Shown: positions 43,155 to 51,019, counted from the first letter of the stretch. The stretch: 51,338 nucleotides of DNA from JBFXJF01 sp050175155 (GCA_050175155.1 JBFXJF010000014.1:1-51338); one strand, 5' to 3'. Numbers and translations are program-made. Notes: generated from the sequence alone by a model not told the origin.

Positions 43155-43996
43155 AAGATGTAGTTTTTACGTACATGAAGAGAACACCTTTTGAAAATAA
43201 AGCTATAAACAAAATAAATCTTCTAATCCAAAGTAATTCTATAACAGGAATTATTGGTAATACAGGCTCAGGAAAAACTACAATTCTTCAGTTAATAGCT
43301 GGGTTAATTAAACAGGATAGTGGAGATATAACTATTGGAAAATTGGATTGGAAAAATAAAAAAGATACTCTAGAATTAAGAAGACAAGTGGGGTTAGTTT
43401 TTCAAAATTCTGAACAACAAGTCTTTGAGGAGACGGTAGAGAAGGATATTTCTTTTGGTCCAAGAAACTTTGGTTATACAGAAGAACAAACAATGAAACT
43501 TACTAAGGAAGCTTTAGAAAGAATGCAACTTTCTTATCAATTATATGCAGGGAGATCACCATTTGAGCTGAGTGGAGGAGAACGAAAAAAAGTAGCAATT
43601 GCTGGAGTGCTAGCTTACCAACCTAAAGTGTTATTATTGGATGAACCTTTTGTAGGTTTAGACCCGATTGGGAAAAAAGAAATTATGGAAATGATTATAG
43701 AGTTACAGAGAAAACAAGGATTAACAATAATAATTGTATCTCATAATATGGATGAGGTAGCTCAAATTGCGGACAATATTGTATTACTAAAAAGTGGACA
43801 GGTTTGTTATAACGGCATACCAAAAGAGCTATTTACTAAGCTTGAATTGTTAGGACAAAACAATTTAGATATACCTGAGATAACTAAATTAATTATAAAA
43901 ATAAACGAAAAAACGAATCCACCCATACCATTAGATTGTTTCTCTATAGATAGCTTAGAAGAACATCTTGTAAAGCGTATAAAAGGTAGTGGATAA
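43139..43996 (+). CDS. ecfA2: ECF transporter ATPase subunit A2
   Basis: The second ATPase (285 residues) of the ECF module, pairing with EcfA1 on EcfT. Walker A is GNTGSGKT, Q-loop VFQNSEQQVFEETV, signature LSGGERKKVAIAG and Walker B LLLDEPFVGLDP, with the switch His in VSHNMDE. ATG 43139 lies inside the end of ecfA1, and its stop shares a base with the ecfT start. Confidence 0.94.
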   Translation: MDIILKDVVFTYMKRTPFENKAINKINLLIQSNSITGIIGNTGSGKTTILQLIAGLIKQDSGDITIGKLDWKNKKDTLELRRQVGLVFQNSEQQVFEETVEKDISFGPRNFGYTEEQTMKLTKEALERMQLSYQLYAGRSPFELSGGERKKVAIAGVLAYQPKVLLLDEPFVGLDPIGKKEIMEMIIELQRKQGLTIIIVSHNMDEVAQIADNIVLLKSGQVCYNGIPKELFTKLELLGQNNLDIPEITKLIIKINEKTNPPIPLDCFSIDSLEEHLVKRIKGSG

Positions 43997-44793
43997 TGAA
44001 ATTATCTAATAATATTATAATAGGAAAATACGTCCCGGGAAATTCCTTTTTTCACAGTCTTAATGCAAGAGTTAAAATTATTTTTGTTTTTCTTTATATA
44101 CTATTGATTTTTTTGGCAGATAATTTAACAGATTACATATCATTATTATTAATTTTGGGTATTTGTATTATAGCTACTAATATAAAAATTATATATTTAA
44201 TCAAAGGACTTATACCTGTTTTATGGATTGTAATTTTAACGATACTTTTTCATATTTTATTAACGAATGGTGGAGAGATTGTCTTTCAATGGAGTATTAT
44301 TGAGATTCATAGTGAAGGAATTGAACAAGCTATCTTAATATCTCTTAAAATACTATTTTTAATGTCGACTGCAATTATATTAACATTTACTACTTCACCC
44401 ATGGATTTAGCATTAGGGTTAGAACATTTGCTAAGTCCGCTTAAATATTTTAAAGTACCTACAAATGAAATTGCATTAATGCTGTCGATATCAATTAGAT
44501 TTATACCAATTATATTTGATGAGACTGATAGAATAATAAAAGCACAAAGAGCAAGAGGTGCGTATATTGGCAGTGGTAAAATTAGTAATAGAATAAAAAG
44601 TGTGATTTCAATAATTATACCTTTATTTACTAACACATTTAAAAGGGCTGAAGATTTAGCAAATGCAATGGAAGCAAGATGTTATCAAGTCGGGAAAGAT
44701 AGGACTAGGTTAAATAACCTAGTATTAACTTTAAAAGATTATATTTTCTTGCTGATTATCTTTGTTGTTTTTATCTCAATGATTATATTGTGA
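43996..44793 (+). CDS. ecfT: ECF transporter transmembrane subunit EcfT
   Basis: A 265-residue CbiQ-family membrane protein with five to six hydrophobic helices. The conserved opening GKYVPGNSFFHSLNARVKI and the coupling-helix motifs RAQRARGA and NAMEARCY (the two A-R-G/A-R-x motifs that dock the ATPases) are visible. It completes the module started by ecfA1 and ecfA2. Confidence 0.94.
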   Translation: MKLSNNIIIGKYVPGNSFFHSLNARVKIIFVFLYILLIFLADNLTDYISLLLILGICIIATNIKIIYLIKGLIPVLWIVILTILFHILLTNGGEIVFQWSIIEIHSEGIEQAILISLKILFLMSTAIILTFTTSPMDLALGLEHLLSPLKYFKVPTNEIALMLSISIRFIPIIFDETDRIIKAQRARGAYIGSGKISNRIKSVISIIIPLFTNTFKRAEDLANAMEARCYQVGKDRTRLNNLVLTLKDYIFLLIIFVVFISMIIL

Positions 44794-44802
44794 GGTTTAG
44801 TT

Positions 44803-45540
44803 ATGGTATTGAAAAACATTAAGTGTGAAATAAGTTATGATGGATCTGAATATTGTGGCTATCAAATTCAACCAAAGTTAAAGACTATTCAAGGTGAGAT
44901 ACAAAAAGTATTAACAGAAATAACAAAAAGTGATATAAAAGTTTATGCGTCAGGTAGAACTGATACTGGAGTTCATGCAAAAAAACAGGTAATTAATTTT
45001 TATCACGATAGTAATATACCATCTGAGAGATGGGCAATAGCACTAAATATGCTATTACCCGATGATATTGTTGTGAATACAGTTGAGGAAATGCCTTTAG
45101 ATTTTCATGCTAGATATGATGTGAGAGTTAAAACCTATAGATATTCAATTAATAATCAGAGCGTATGCAACGTCTTTCGTAGAGATTTTACATTACATTA
45201 TCCGTACTTTCTGGATGTTGGGTTAATGAATAATGCAAGCAAGTTATATATTGGGAGCCATGATTTTAGTTCATATTCTTCAGTAAAAGCAAAATTGAAT
45301 AGGGAGAGAATTATTTACGATTCAGAAGTATGGAAAGAAGGAGATGAAATTATCTTTCAAATAAGTGGCAATGGTTTTTTACATAACATGGTACGCATTT
45401 TAATGGGAACTTTAATTCAAGTAGGTAATGGCAAAATATCAGCAGATGAATTTCAGCTAATATTAGAGAAGAAAGATCGAAAACTAGCTGGATATACAGT
45501 TCCTGCAAAAGGGTTAACACTATGGGATGTAATTTATTAG
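44803..45540 (+). CDS. truA: tRNA pseudouridine(38-40) synthase
   Basis: TruA (245 residues) modifies the anticodon stem-loop. The catalytic Asp54 is in GRTDTGVHA; the N-terminal KCEISYDGSEYCGYQIQP and the HDFSSYSS and GFLHNMVRI segments are family features. The ATG at 44803 has GAGGT upstream. The position after ecfT and before rplM is as in B. subtilis. Confidence 0.96.
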   Translation: MVLKNIKCEISYDGSEYCGYQIQPKLKTIQGEIQKVLTEITKSDIKVYASGRTDTGVHAKKQVINFYHDSNIPSERWAIALNMLLPDDIVVNTVEEMPLDFHARYDVRVKTYRYSINNQSVCNVFRRDFTLHYPYFLDVGLMNNASKLYIGSHDFSSYSSVKAKLNRERIIYDSEVWKEGDEIIFQISGNGFLHNMVRILMGTLIQVGNGKISADEFQLILEKKDRKLAGYTVPAKGLTLWDVIY

Positions 45541-45568
45541 ACAACCTATCCAAGTGTATAAATATTTC

Positions 45569-45597
45569 TTGACTCAAATCAAATTGTATAGTAATAT
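45569..45597 (+). promoter_or_regulatory. Promoter of rplM-rpsI
   Basis: TTGACT (45569-45574), 17-nt spacer, TAATAT (45592-45597), 28 nt after truA. It heads the L13 leader. Confidence 0.78.
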
Positions 45598-45602
45598 ATA
45601 TT

Positions 45603-45690
45603 TTGGTATTTTAAAACCCATTAGCCCCGGGTTTTATAGTATTTATGAAAATGTATAGATTTTTATAGTTAGATTGATATAGATTAGGAG
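45603..45690 (+). promoter_or_regulatory. L13 leader RNA
   Basis: TAAAACCC (45612-45619) pairs with GGGTTTTA (45629-45636) around ATTAGCCCC, followed by AT-rich leader to the rplM ribosome site. The hairpin with a CCATTAGCCCCGGG core in front of rplM fits the L13 leader family known in Bacillus relatives, presumed to mediate feedback by L13. Confidence 0.65.
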
Positions 45691-45698
45691 GTTAAAAG

Positions 45699-46136
45699 AT
45701 GCGCACCACATACATGGCAAAACCAATAGATATTGAACGTAAATGGTATGTAATTGATGCTACTGGAAAAACGCTTGGTCGTTTAGCGTCTGAAGCAGCA
45801 ATTATTCTTAGAGGTAAACATAAACCGCAGTTTACACCGCACATAGATACTGGAGATTTCGTAGTAGTTATAAATGCGGAGAAAATAGTTTTAACTGGTA
45901 ATAAATTAGCTGACAAAAAGTATTATCATCATTCAGGTTACCCAGGCGGATTGAAGGTTGTTGTTGCAGGGGATATGTTAAAAAACAAACCAGAACGTAT
46001 GCTAGAACTAGCAGTTAAAGGAATGCTCCCTAAGGGCACACTTGGTACTAAGCAAGGAATGAAATTAAAAGTATATAGAACTTCTGAACATCCACATCAA
46101 GCACAAAAGCCAGAAGTTTGGGAACTTAAAGGTTAA
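45699..46136 (+). CDS. rplM: 50S ribosomal protein L13
   Basis: L13 (145 residues), early assembly protein. RKWYVIDATGKTLGRLASEA, HSGYPGGLK and the C-terminal EHPHQAQKPEVWEL are typical. AGGAGGT precedes ATG 45699. It is co-transcribed with rpsI, 20 nt downstream. Confidence 0.97.
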   Translation: MRTTYMAKPIDIERKWYVIDATGKTLGRLASEAAIILRGKHKPQFTPHIDTGDFVVVINAEKIVLTGNKLADKKYYHHSGYPGGLKVVVAGDMLKNKPERMLELAVKGMLPKGTLGTKQGMKLKVYRTSEHPHQAQKPEVWELKG

Positions 46137-46156
46137 GAAAAAGGAGGTTATCAGTT

Positions 46157-46549
46157 TTGGCACAAGTACAATATTATGGCACTGGTCGACGCAAACACTC
46201 AATAGCTCGTGTTCGTTTAGTACCTGGGGATGGACAAATTGTTATTAATAAACGTCAGATAGATAATTATTTTGATATGGAAACTCTAAAACTAATTGTT
46301 AAACAACCTTTAGTAGCTACAGAAACTGTACAATCTTACGATGTGCTAGTTAACACTAAGGGTGGCGGTTCAACAGGTCAAGCAGGCGCTATACGTCATG
46401 GAATTGCTCGTGCTTTGCTTAAAGTTGATGGAGAATATCGTCCTATATTAAAGAAAGCAGGATTTTTGACACGTGACCCACGTATGAAAGAACGTAAAAA
46501 ATACGGACTTAAAGGCGCTCGTCGTGCGCCTCAGTTTTCAAAACGTTAA
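46157..46549 (+). CDS. rpsI: 30S ribosomal protein S9
   Basis: S9 (130 residues); its C-terminal tail touches P-site tRNA. YYGTGRRKHSIARVRLVPG and the final KYGLKGARRAPQFSKR are typical, with the terminal Lys-Arg intact. The start codon is TTG 46157 after AAGGAGG. Confidence 0.97.
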   Translation: MAQVQYYGTGRRKHSIARVRLVPGDGQIVINKRQIDNYFDMETLKLIVKQPLVATETVQSYDVLVNTKGGGSTGQAGAIRHGIARALLKVDGEYRPILKKAGFLTRDPRMKERKKYGLKGARRAPQFSKR

Positions 46550-46566
46550 AATATTTAAGTTTAAAA

Positions 46567-46598
46567 GCTCTCCAAACAATTTGTTTGGGAGTTTTTTT
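46567..46598 (+). terminator. Terminator after rpsI
   Basis: GCTCTCCAAACA pairs, with slight imperfection, with TGTTTGGGAG and is followed by seven T residues (to 46598). Confidence 0.82.
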
Positions 46599-46668
46599 GT
46601 TCTAAATTTTCATCTCGTCCCATAGATATTAAAAGATACTTTAAGTAATATATGGGAGGAAATTTATT

Positions 46669-47412
46669 TTGAGCTTATTGTTAAAATTTATAAAAAAAGT
46701 ACATGAATTAAAAATATTACCAAAGTTGCTACCTATAATTTTATTATTAACTATCGTCATATATGATGTTCCAACTAATGATTCTTGGTCAACTTGGACA
46801 CTTCCTTTATCAGGGAAAATTTTTATAGTCGACCCTGGACATGGGGGTTATGATGGAGGAGCTTCTGGTGGAATTGATGTAGTAGAAAAAGAAATAACTT
46901 TAAAAATAGGTTTATATTTAGCCGATTATCTAAACGAAGCTGGTGCCTTTGTTATTATGACGCGAGAATCTGATAAAGATTTGATCGGTGAGGTAAAATT
47001 GTCAACAAAAAAACTAACTGACTTAAAAAATAGAATAAATCTTGCAAATAAAAGTATGGGTGATTTTTTTATTAGTATACATGCTAATAGTACTAACTCT
47101 AATCAGTGGAGAGGGGCACAAACATTTTATTACCCAGTTTTGATAGAGAATAAAACTATTGCTGAGGATATTCAGGATCAGTTAATTATAAATTTACAAA
47201 ATACTGACAGAAAACCCCAACCCAGGACAAATATTTTAGTATTAAAATATGTTGAAATGCCATCAGTCATGGTTGAAGTAGGCTTTTTGTCAAATTCAGA
47301 AGAAGCTCAGTTATTGAATGACATGAATTATCAAAAAAAAGTTGCCTTTGCTATCTATCAGGGTATTCTGTCTTATTACTCAAAGAAAGAAAATTTAACT
47401 AATGAAAAATAA
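46669..47412 (+). CDS. cwlD: N-acetylmuramoyl-L-alanine amidase CwlD
   Basis: A 247-residue Amidase_3 with an N-terminal membrane anchor/signal (about 15-33). Zinc-site motifs are visible: DPGHGGYDGG, a Glu in EKEITLKIG, SIHANS and the catalytic Glu in MVEVGFLSN. CwlD and PdaA make the muramic-delta-lactam of spore cortex in B. subtilis; this assignment rests on domain and gene neighbourhood (rpsI-cwlD-gerD-pdaB). TTG 46669 follows GGGAGGA. The stop lies in a terminator shared with gerD. Confidence 0.9.
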   Translation: MSLLLKFIKKVHELKILPKLLPIILLLTIVIYDVPTNDSWSTWTLPLSGKIFIVDPGHGGYDGGASGGIDVVEKEITLKIGLYLADYLNEAGAFVIMTRESDKDLIGEVKLSTKKLTDLKNRINLANKSMGDFFISIHANSTNSNQWRGAQTFYYPVLIENKTIAEDIQDQLIINLQNTDRKPQPRTNILVLKYVEMPSVMVEVGFLSNSEEAQLLNDMNYQKKVAFAIYQGILSYYSKKENLTNEK

Positions 47413-47432
47413 GGTTATTAGTCTTATTTTTC
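47404..47432. terminator. Bidirectional terminator shared by cwlD and gerD
   Basis: GAAAAATAAG (47404-47413) and CTTATTTTTC (47423-47432) form a perfect 10-bp stem with a 9-nt loop. The cwlD stop TAA (47410-47412) and the gerD stop (47424-47426 on the minus strand) both lie inside the arms. The A/T runs allow function in both directions. Confidence 0.8.
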
Positions 47433-48053
47433 ATCTTCTTTTTGAGGTTCTTCTTTAGTATCATCCTTTTTATCTTCACCCTCTAATGTTTTTTTACTTG
47501 CCTCCTCAAACAATTTTATAAGTTCACTTTTAAACAAGGGACTTTGAAGAGTTTCCTTAATTACAAGTTTCATTTGTGATCTATATTCATTAGATTTCAT
47601 AATATCTACTATTATTTTTTCAAATTCCTTATCTTGCATTGTCTCAATCATCATTTTCCTATATTCTGGGTCCTTCATTAAATCCTTTAATAATTTTTCA
47701 TTTTCTTCTTTTAAAATTTCAGCTAACTTAGATGCAAATTCAGGATCCTCATACATAGATTTTAATTTCTCCTTGTTTTCTGGGGATAAAAATTCCTCTT
47801 CTACAATTTTCTTAACCTCTTGATCATTTAAAACCATCTCTTTCTTAAGACTAGGGTCTTGGATGGTATCTTCAATAATCTTTTTGCCATCTTCTGTTTG
47901 AAGAATATCAATTACCATCTCCTTTAATTCTTTATAATCTAAATCTGAAACAGATTCATCTTTTTTAAAAACGCTACAACCATTTAACATCAAAAGAAGA
48001 ATTATTAGAACAATATATAGAATAGGGTTCTTTTTAACACTTAATTTAAACAT
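47424..48053 (-). CDS. gerD: Spore germination lipoprotein GerD
   Basis: A 209-residue lipoprotein with a signal peptide ending in the lipobox LNGC (Cys at residue 26). The body is helical and charged, with EENEKLLKDLMKDPEYRKMM and the LQSPLFKSELIKLF segment that closely parallel B. subtilis GerD. GerD clusters nutrient germinant receptors in the inner spore membrane. The C-terminal tail (about 190-209) is very rich in Lys, Glu and Asp and extends past the B. subtilis protein. It is oriented against cwlD, unlike in B. subtilis. AGGAGGAAT precedes its ATG. Confidence 0.9.
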   Translation of the reverse strand: MFKLSVKKNPILYIVLIILLLMLNGCSVFKKDESVSDLDYKELKEMVIDILQTEDGKKIIEDTIQDPSLKKEMVLNDQEVKKIVEEEFLSPENKEKLKSMYEDPEFASKLAEILKEENEKLLKDLMKDPEYRKMMIETMQDKEFEKIIVDIMKSNEYRSQMKLVIKETLQSPLFKSELIKLFEEASKKTLEGEDKKDDTKEEPQKEDEK

Positions 48054-48085
48054 TTATATTCCTCCTAAAATTATTGTATATTTGG

Positions 48086-48115
48086 TAATATGTCATAAAA
48101 AGGTATATTTTATCC
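48086..48115 (-). promoter_or_regulatory. Probable sigma-G promoter of gerD
   Basis: On the minus strand GGATA (48115-48111) and CATATTA (48092-48086) are 18 nt apart. This fits the sigma-G pattern (gnATR, N18, CATnhTA) at every constrained position. It lies about 33 nt upstream of the gerD start. gerD is a forespore sigma-G gene in B. subtilis, which agrees. Confidence 0.7.
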
Positions 48116-48201
48116 TAGTTTAAATCAAAATATAGTTTAGAAATATAAGTACATTTTGCTTTAAAATTGAAAGGGATAAACCTTAAAGGAGTCAATATAG
48201 A

Positions 48202-48582
48202 GTGATAAATAATATTAATCAAGAAGAGTTAAAAGTTGAAAATCTAGCATCTTTAAATGATAAAACAAGTATTGAAAAAATAATTGCATCGGAAAACTTA
48301 AAATTAGGAGAAGAAAGAAGTAAATACATAGGAACGGAAAAGGATGACATTTTATATTCTTTTACATTAGAAGAATTAGAACAACCTAAGACATATGAAC
48401 TACTTGAAAAAAAAATGTCAAATTCAAAGGCGGAAAAAGTTTTAATGCGTGGAAAGTTATATTCAAAAAATATATTAAAAATAATAAAACTTGCACAAAA
48501 AAATAACTTGTCATATATAGTTTTAAAAAATCCAGAGTTTCAAGGAGATATTGGCTTAGTAATAACTAAAAAAAATTACTAG
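48202..48582 (+). CDS. YueI-like (DUF1694) protein
   Basis: A 126-residue soluble protein. The central and C-terminal part, with GEERSKYIGTEKDDILYSFT, KAEKVLMRGKLY and the closing GDIGLVI, follows the YueI family pattern. The function of the family is unknown. The first 30 residues are charged and unlike the family. GTG 48202 is preceded by AAAGGA at a loose 11-nt spacing. It is divergent from gerD and convergent with pdaB; kbaA occupies this place in B. subtilis, but this is not KbaA. Confidence 0.58.
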   Translation: MINNINQEELKVENLASLNDKTSIEKIIASENLKLGEERSKYIGTEKDDILYSFTLEELEQPKTYELLEKKMSNSKAEKVLMRGKLYSKNILKIIKLAQKNNLSYIVLKNPEFQGDIGLVITKKNY

Positions 48583-48602
48583 AAAAATGCTAGCAATTTT
48601 TT
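48570..48602. terminator. Bidirectional terminator between the YueI-like gene and pdaB
   Basis: AAAAAATTACTAG (48570-48582) pairs with CTAGCAATTTTTT (48590-48602), one mismatch, 7-nt loop, T run continuing. The left arm includes the last codons and the stop codon of the YueI-like gene. The A run makes it usable from the pdaB side as well. Confidence 0.8.
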
Positions 48603-48613
48603 TACATTTTAAG

Positions 48614-49378
48614 TTATTTAATTTCTGACAAGTCTATCTTAGAATCAGATATTAATTGTGATACAGTTAAGAATATGTAGCCTTCTTTTTTTAGTCTATC
48701 AATTATTATAGGTAGAGCCTCATGTGTTTGTTTACTTGAATCACTTGCGTGCATAAGAATGATATCACCTGGATGGACATGAGTTAAAACTCTACTTACA
48801 ATTTCGTTTACACCAGGATTCGTCCAATCTTTAGAATCAGTATCCCATTGAATTACAGTGTATCCTAACTCTTTTGTAATAGTTAGCACATTATTATCCA
48901 AAGTACCATTTGGTGTTCTAATAAGATTAGGTCTTTGACCAGTGAGCGTATATAATATATTGCCAGCTTTTACTATATCATATTTTATATCTTCAGCTTC
49001 TAAGTCGGTATAATTAAGATGTTTATCACCATGATTTCCAATTTCATAACCACTTTGAACTATTCTATTAATAGTTTCAGGATGTTCTTGGCTCCAAGGA
49101 GACGATAAGAAGAAAGTAACCTTTCCCATAAGTCCATTCTCTTCTAGAATATCTAAAATAGGACCTTGACGCACATCTCCCCAACTGATATCAAAAGTTA
49201 GTGCTATTTGTTTTTTCTTAGTTTCAACACTATATATAGCGTTAGTTTCTTTTGAATTAATAAAGACCGAGATGTTGTCTTTTTCATTATAAATTATTAC
49301 AAATGTAATAATAAATGCTGTAGCTACAAGTAAAAATTGTTTTATATCTTTTATACTAAAAACCCATAAAAATTTCAT
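48614..49378 (-). CDS. pdaB: Polysaccharide deacetylase family sporulation protein PdaB
   Basis: A 254-residue NodB-homology protein, the same length as B. subtilis PdaB, with an N-terminal membrane anchor (about 15-33). NodB motifs are seen: LTFDISWGD, GNHGDKHLNY, RTPNGT, and the later DWTNPG and LMHAS. PdaB is needed to keep spores viable after cortex formation in B. subtilis. The start at 49378 was chosen over 49438 because of a G-rich ribosome site (eight G residues on the coding strand) and family length. A weak sigma-E-like arrangement may lie upstream, but I would not rely on it. Confidence 0.9.
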   Translation of the reverse strand: MKFLWVFSIKDIKQFLLVATAFIITFVIIYNEKDNISVFINSKETNAIYSVETKKKQIALTFDISWGDVRQGPILDILEENGLMGKVTFFLSSPWSQEHPETINRIVQSGYEIGNHGDKHLNYTDLEAEDIKYDIVKAGNILYTLTGQRPNLIRTPNGTLDNNVLTITKELGYTVIQWDTDSKDWTNPGVNEIVSRVLTHVHPGDIILMHASDSSKQTHEALPIIIDRLKKEGYIFLTVSQLISDSKIDLSEIK

Positions 49379-49597
49379 AAAATCCCCCCCCGTGTGGCAT
49401 GTATTAATATTATTAAGATATTTATGCAAAACGGACAAGGATATGCATTGCAGAAGAAGAATTTATAAAACTTACAGCTTATACAGAGTTTTAAGTCATA
49501 AGGGTGTAGACTTATCAAACATTTACTTATAAAATATGTTAGTGTATATAACAAATAGAAAAAATAAATATATAGTTTGTCCTAGGGGAGTGTTTTA

Positions 49598-50206
49598 TTG
49601 ATAAGTTTATTTTGGATAACAATCAAAGAAAATATAAGAAATGTTAAGATTGCTTCATTTATTTTTCTACTTGGAATAGTAAGCGGATATATAATAAATC
49701 CTAATAATGAATTAATTATCGCAAGTTTTGAAAAACTAAGTGAATTAGCCGAAGATATTGTTAAGAATGAAAGCATCTTGTATTCTATAACCACAATATT
49801 TGTTAATAATTTTAAAATAGCTTTGTTTATGGTAGTAATAGGAGTTATATTCGGAATTTTTCCAATAATACTTTTATTGTTTAATGGAGTTTTTATTGGT
49901 ATTTTTATTAAAATGTTTTTAGAAGACGGGAATTCTGTTATTTTTCTTCTTATTGGGCTGTTACCTCATGGCGTATTTGAATTAACTGCAATTATTTTAG
50001 CAGCCGCTTTTGGAATGAAACTTGGATTTACCTTATTTAGAACACTTATAAATTTATTTAAAGGAATAGAAACAAATGATTATACACTTAGACTATCGAA
50101 TTTGATAAAACAAACAGTAGTTGTACTGTTTGGGGTAGCAGCAATACTTTTTGTTGCTGCAGTAATAGAAAGTACGTTAAGCTTATATTTAATTAAAAAC
50201 TTATAA
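49598..50206 (+). CDS. SpoIIM-family (DUF95) membrane protein
   Basis: A 202-residue integral membrane protein with about five hydrophobic helices. The helix bearing LLPHGVFELTAIILAAAFGM is the signature of the SpoIIM/DUF95 family. SpoIIM acts with SpoIID and SpoIIP in engulfment, but the family has many paralogues, so this may or may not be spoIIM itself; an adjacent pdaB suggests sporulation. TTG 49598 follows GGGGAG. A candidate promoter, TAGACT-17-TAAAAT, lies in the gap after pdaB. The 219-nt gap holds no gene. Confidence 0.75.
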   Translation: MISLFWITIKENIRNVKIASFIFLLGIVSGYIINPNNELIIASFEKLSELAEDIVKNESILYSITTIFVNNFKIALFMVVIGVIFGIFPIILLLFNGVFIGIFIKMFLEDGNSVIFLLIGLLPHGVFELTAIILAAAFGMKLGFTLFRTLINLFKGIETNDYTLRLSNLIKQTVVVLFGVAAILFVAAVIESTLSLYLIKNL

Positions 50207-50229
50207 TTTCAAAAAAATGGGGTGAATAA

Positions 50230-50646
50230 ATGAAATTGAATGTAACATGGAAGGGCGATATGACTTTTGAAGGAGTGAATACTTCTGGTATAAAAAGTAT
50301 TCTTGATGTACCAATTGAATCTGGGGGCAATGATAAAGGATTAACTCCGATGGAGACAGTTTTGGTCGCTATAGGTGGATGTACGGGAATGGATGTGATA
50401 TCGATATTAAAGAAAATGAAGTCCAACGTTGAGGGATTTAATATTGAAATAGATGCTGAAAGAGCTGAAGAACATCCTAAACGATTTACAAGTATTAATA
50501 TTAATTATCAATTAGAAGGTATAGATTTAGACAAGGCAAAGATAGAGAAAGCAATTAAATTGACACAAGAAAAATATTGTTCTGTAGTAAAATCACTGAA
50601 TTCGAATTTCTCATATAACTATGAAATTAATGGTAATAAATATTAA
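50230..50646 (+). CDS. OsmC/YhfA-family protein
   Basis: A 138-residue OsmC-family protein. The pair of conserved cysteines is present: one in IGGCTGMD near residue 58 and one in EKYCSVVKS near 118. Members reduce organic hydroperoxides through these cysteines; the YhfA-type branch is uncharacterised. It starts 23 nt after the SpoIIM-family gene with a GGGGTGA site, so the two are probably co-transcribed. A perfect 24-bp terminator hairpin follows. Confidence 0.85.
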   Translation: MKLNVTWKGDMTFEGVNTSGIKSILDVPIESGGNDKGLTPMETVLVAIGGCTGMDVISILKKMKSNVEGFNIEIDAERAEEHPKRFTSININYQLEGIDLDKAKIEKAIKLTQEKYCSVVKSLNSNFSYNYEINGNKY

Positions 50647-50648
50647 TT

Positions 50649-50702
50649 CTTTTTTAAACAAAAAAAATACTTTCAAAGAAGTATTTTTTTTGTTTAAAAA
50701 AG
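50649..50702. terminator. Perfect 24-bp stem terminator after the OsmC-family gene
   Basis: Arms 50649-50672 and 50679-50702 are exactly complementary, with a 6-nt loop. The upper part is AATACTT/AAGTATT followed by eight T residues, a classical terminator core. The opposite A run makes it bidirectional. The end of the right arm also supplies TTGTTT, a possible -35 box for the next gene. Confidence 0.88.
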
Positions 50703-50741
50703 GAAAATTAATTATACATATAAATAAAGGAGTGGATTTTA

Positions 50742-50972
50742 ATGCTTGGGTTTATTTTTAATGATAGAGAGTGCAAGGAAATTGAATATTTATTAAGAAA
50801 GGAACTCGATGAGATGTTACTAGATCTTAGTGATAATAGGTTAGACGGTTTATTAAGAAAAGCTATAAATGATAGATATCACATAATTTTTAAAATTTTC
50901 TTTAGGTTCGGTGATTCGAAGGATTTAACAAAATACATAAGAAGTAAAAAGATAAGTTACATAAAAAACTAA
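50742..50972 (+). CDS. Conserved small protein of unknown function
   Basis: A 76-residue soluble, highly charged, probably helical protein starting MLGFIFNDRECKEIEYLLRK. Similar short proteins with an MLGFIFND start are, as far as I recall, found in Bacillales, but no function is known to me. AAAGGAGTGG precedes ATG 50742. A candidate promoter TTGTTT-17-TATACA (50690-50718) lies upstream. It is the last gene before the rrn operon. Confidence 0.65.
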   Translation: MLGFIFNDRECKEIEYLLRKELDEMLLDLSDNRLDGLLRKAINDRYHIIFKIFFRFGDSKDLTKYIRSKKISYIKN

Positions 50973-50989
50973 AAATTAAAATTAATATA

Positions 50990-51019
50990 TTGACATGTTG
51001 CATTTCTAAATGGTAATAT
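50990..51019 (+). promoter_or_regulatory. rrn promoter P1
   Basis: TTGACA (50990-50995), 18-nt spacer with TG at -15, TAATAT (51014-51019). It is the upstream member of a tandem pair typical of Bacillus rRNA operons. Confidence 0.8.

Noticed and set aside
48202..48582. KbaA identity for the gene between gerD and pdaB
   Set aside because: KbaA is an integral membrane protein; this product is soluble and charged and fits the YueI pattern.
49443..49532. Short 29-codon ORF between pdaB and the SpoIIM-family gene
   Set aside because: AAGG is only 2 nt before its ATG and no homology is recognisable.
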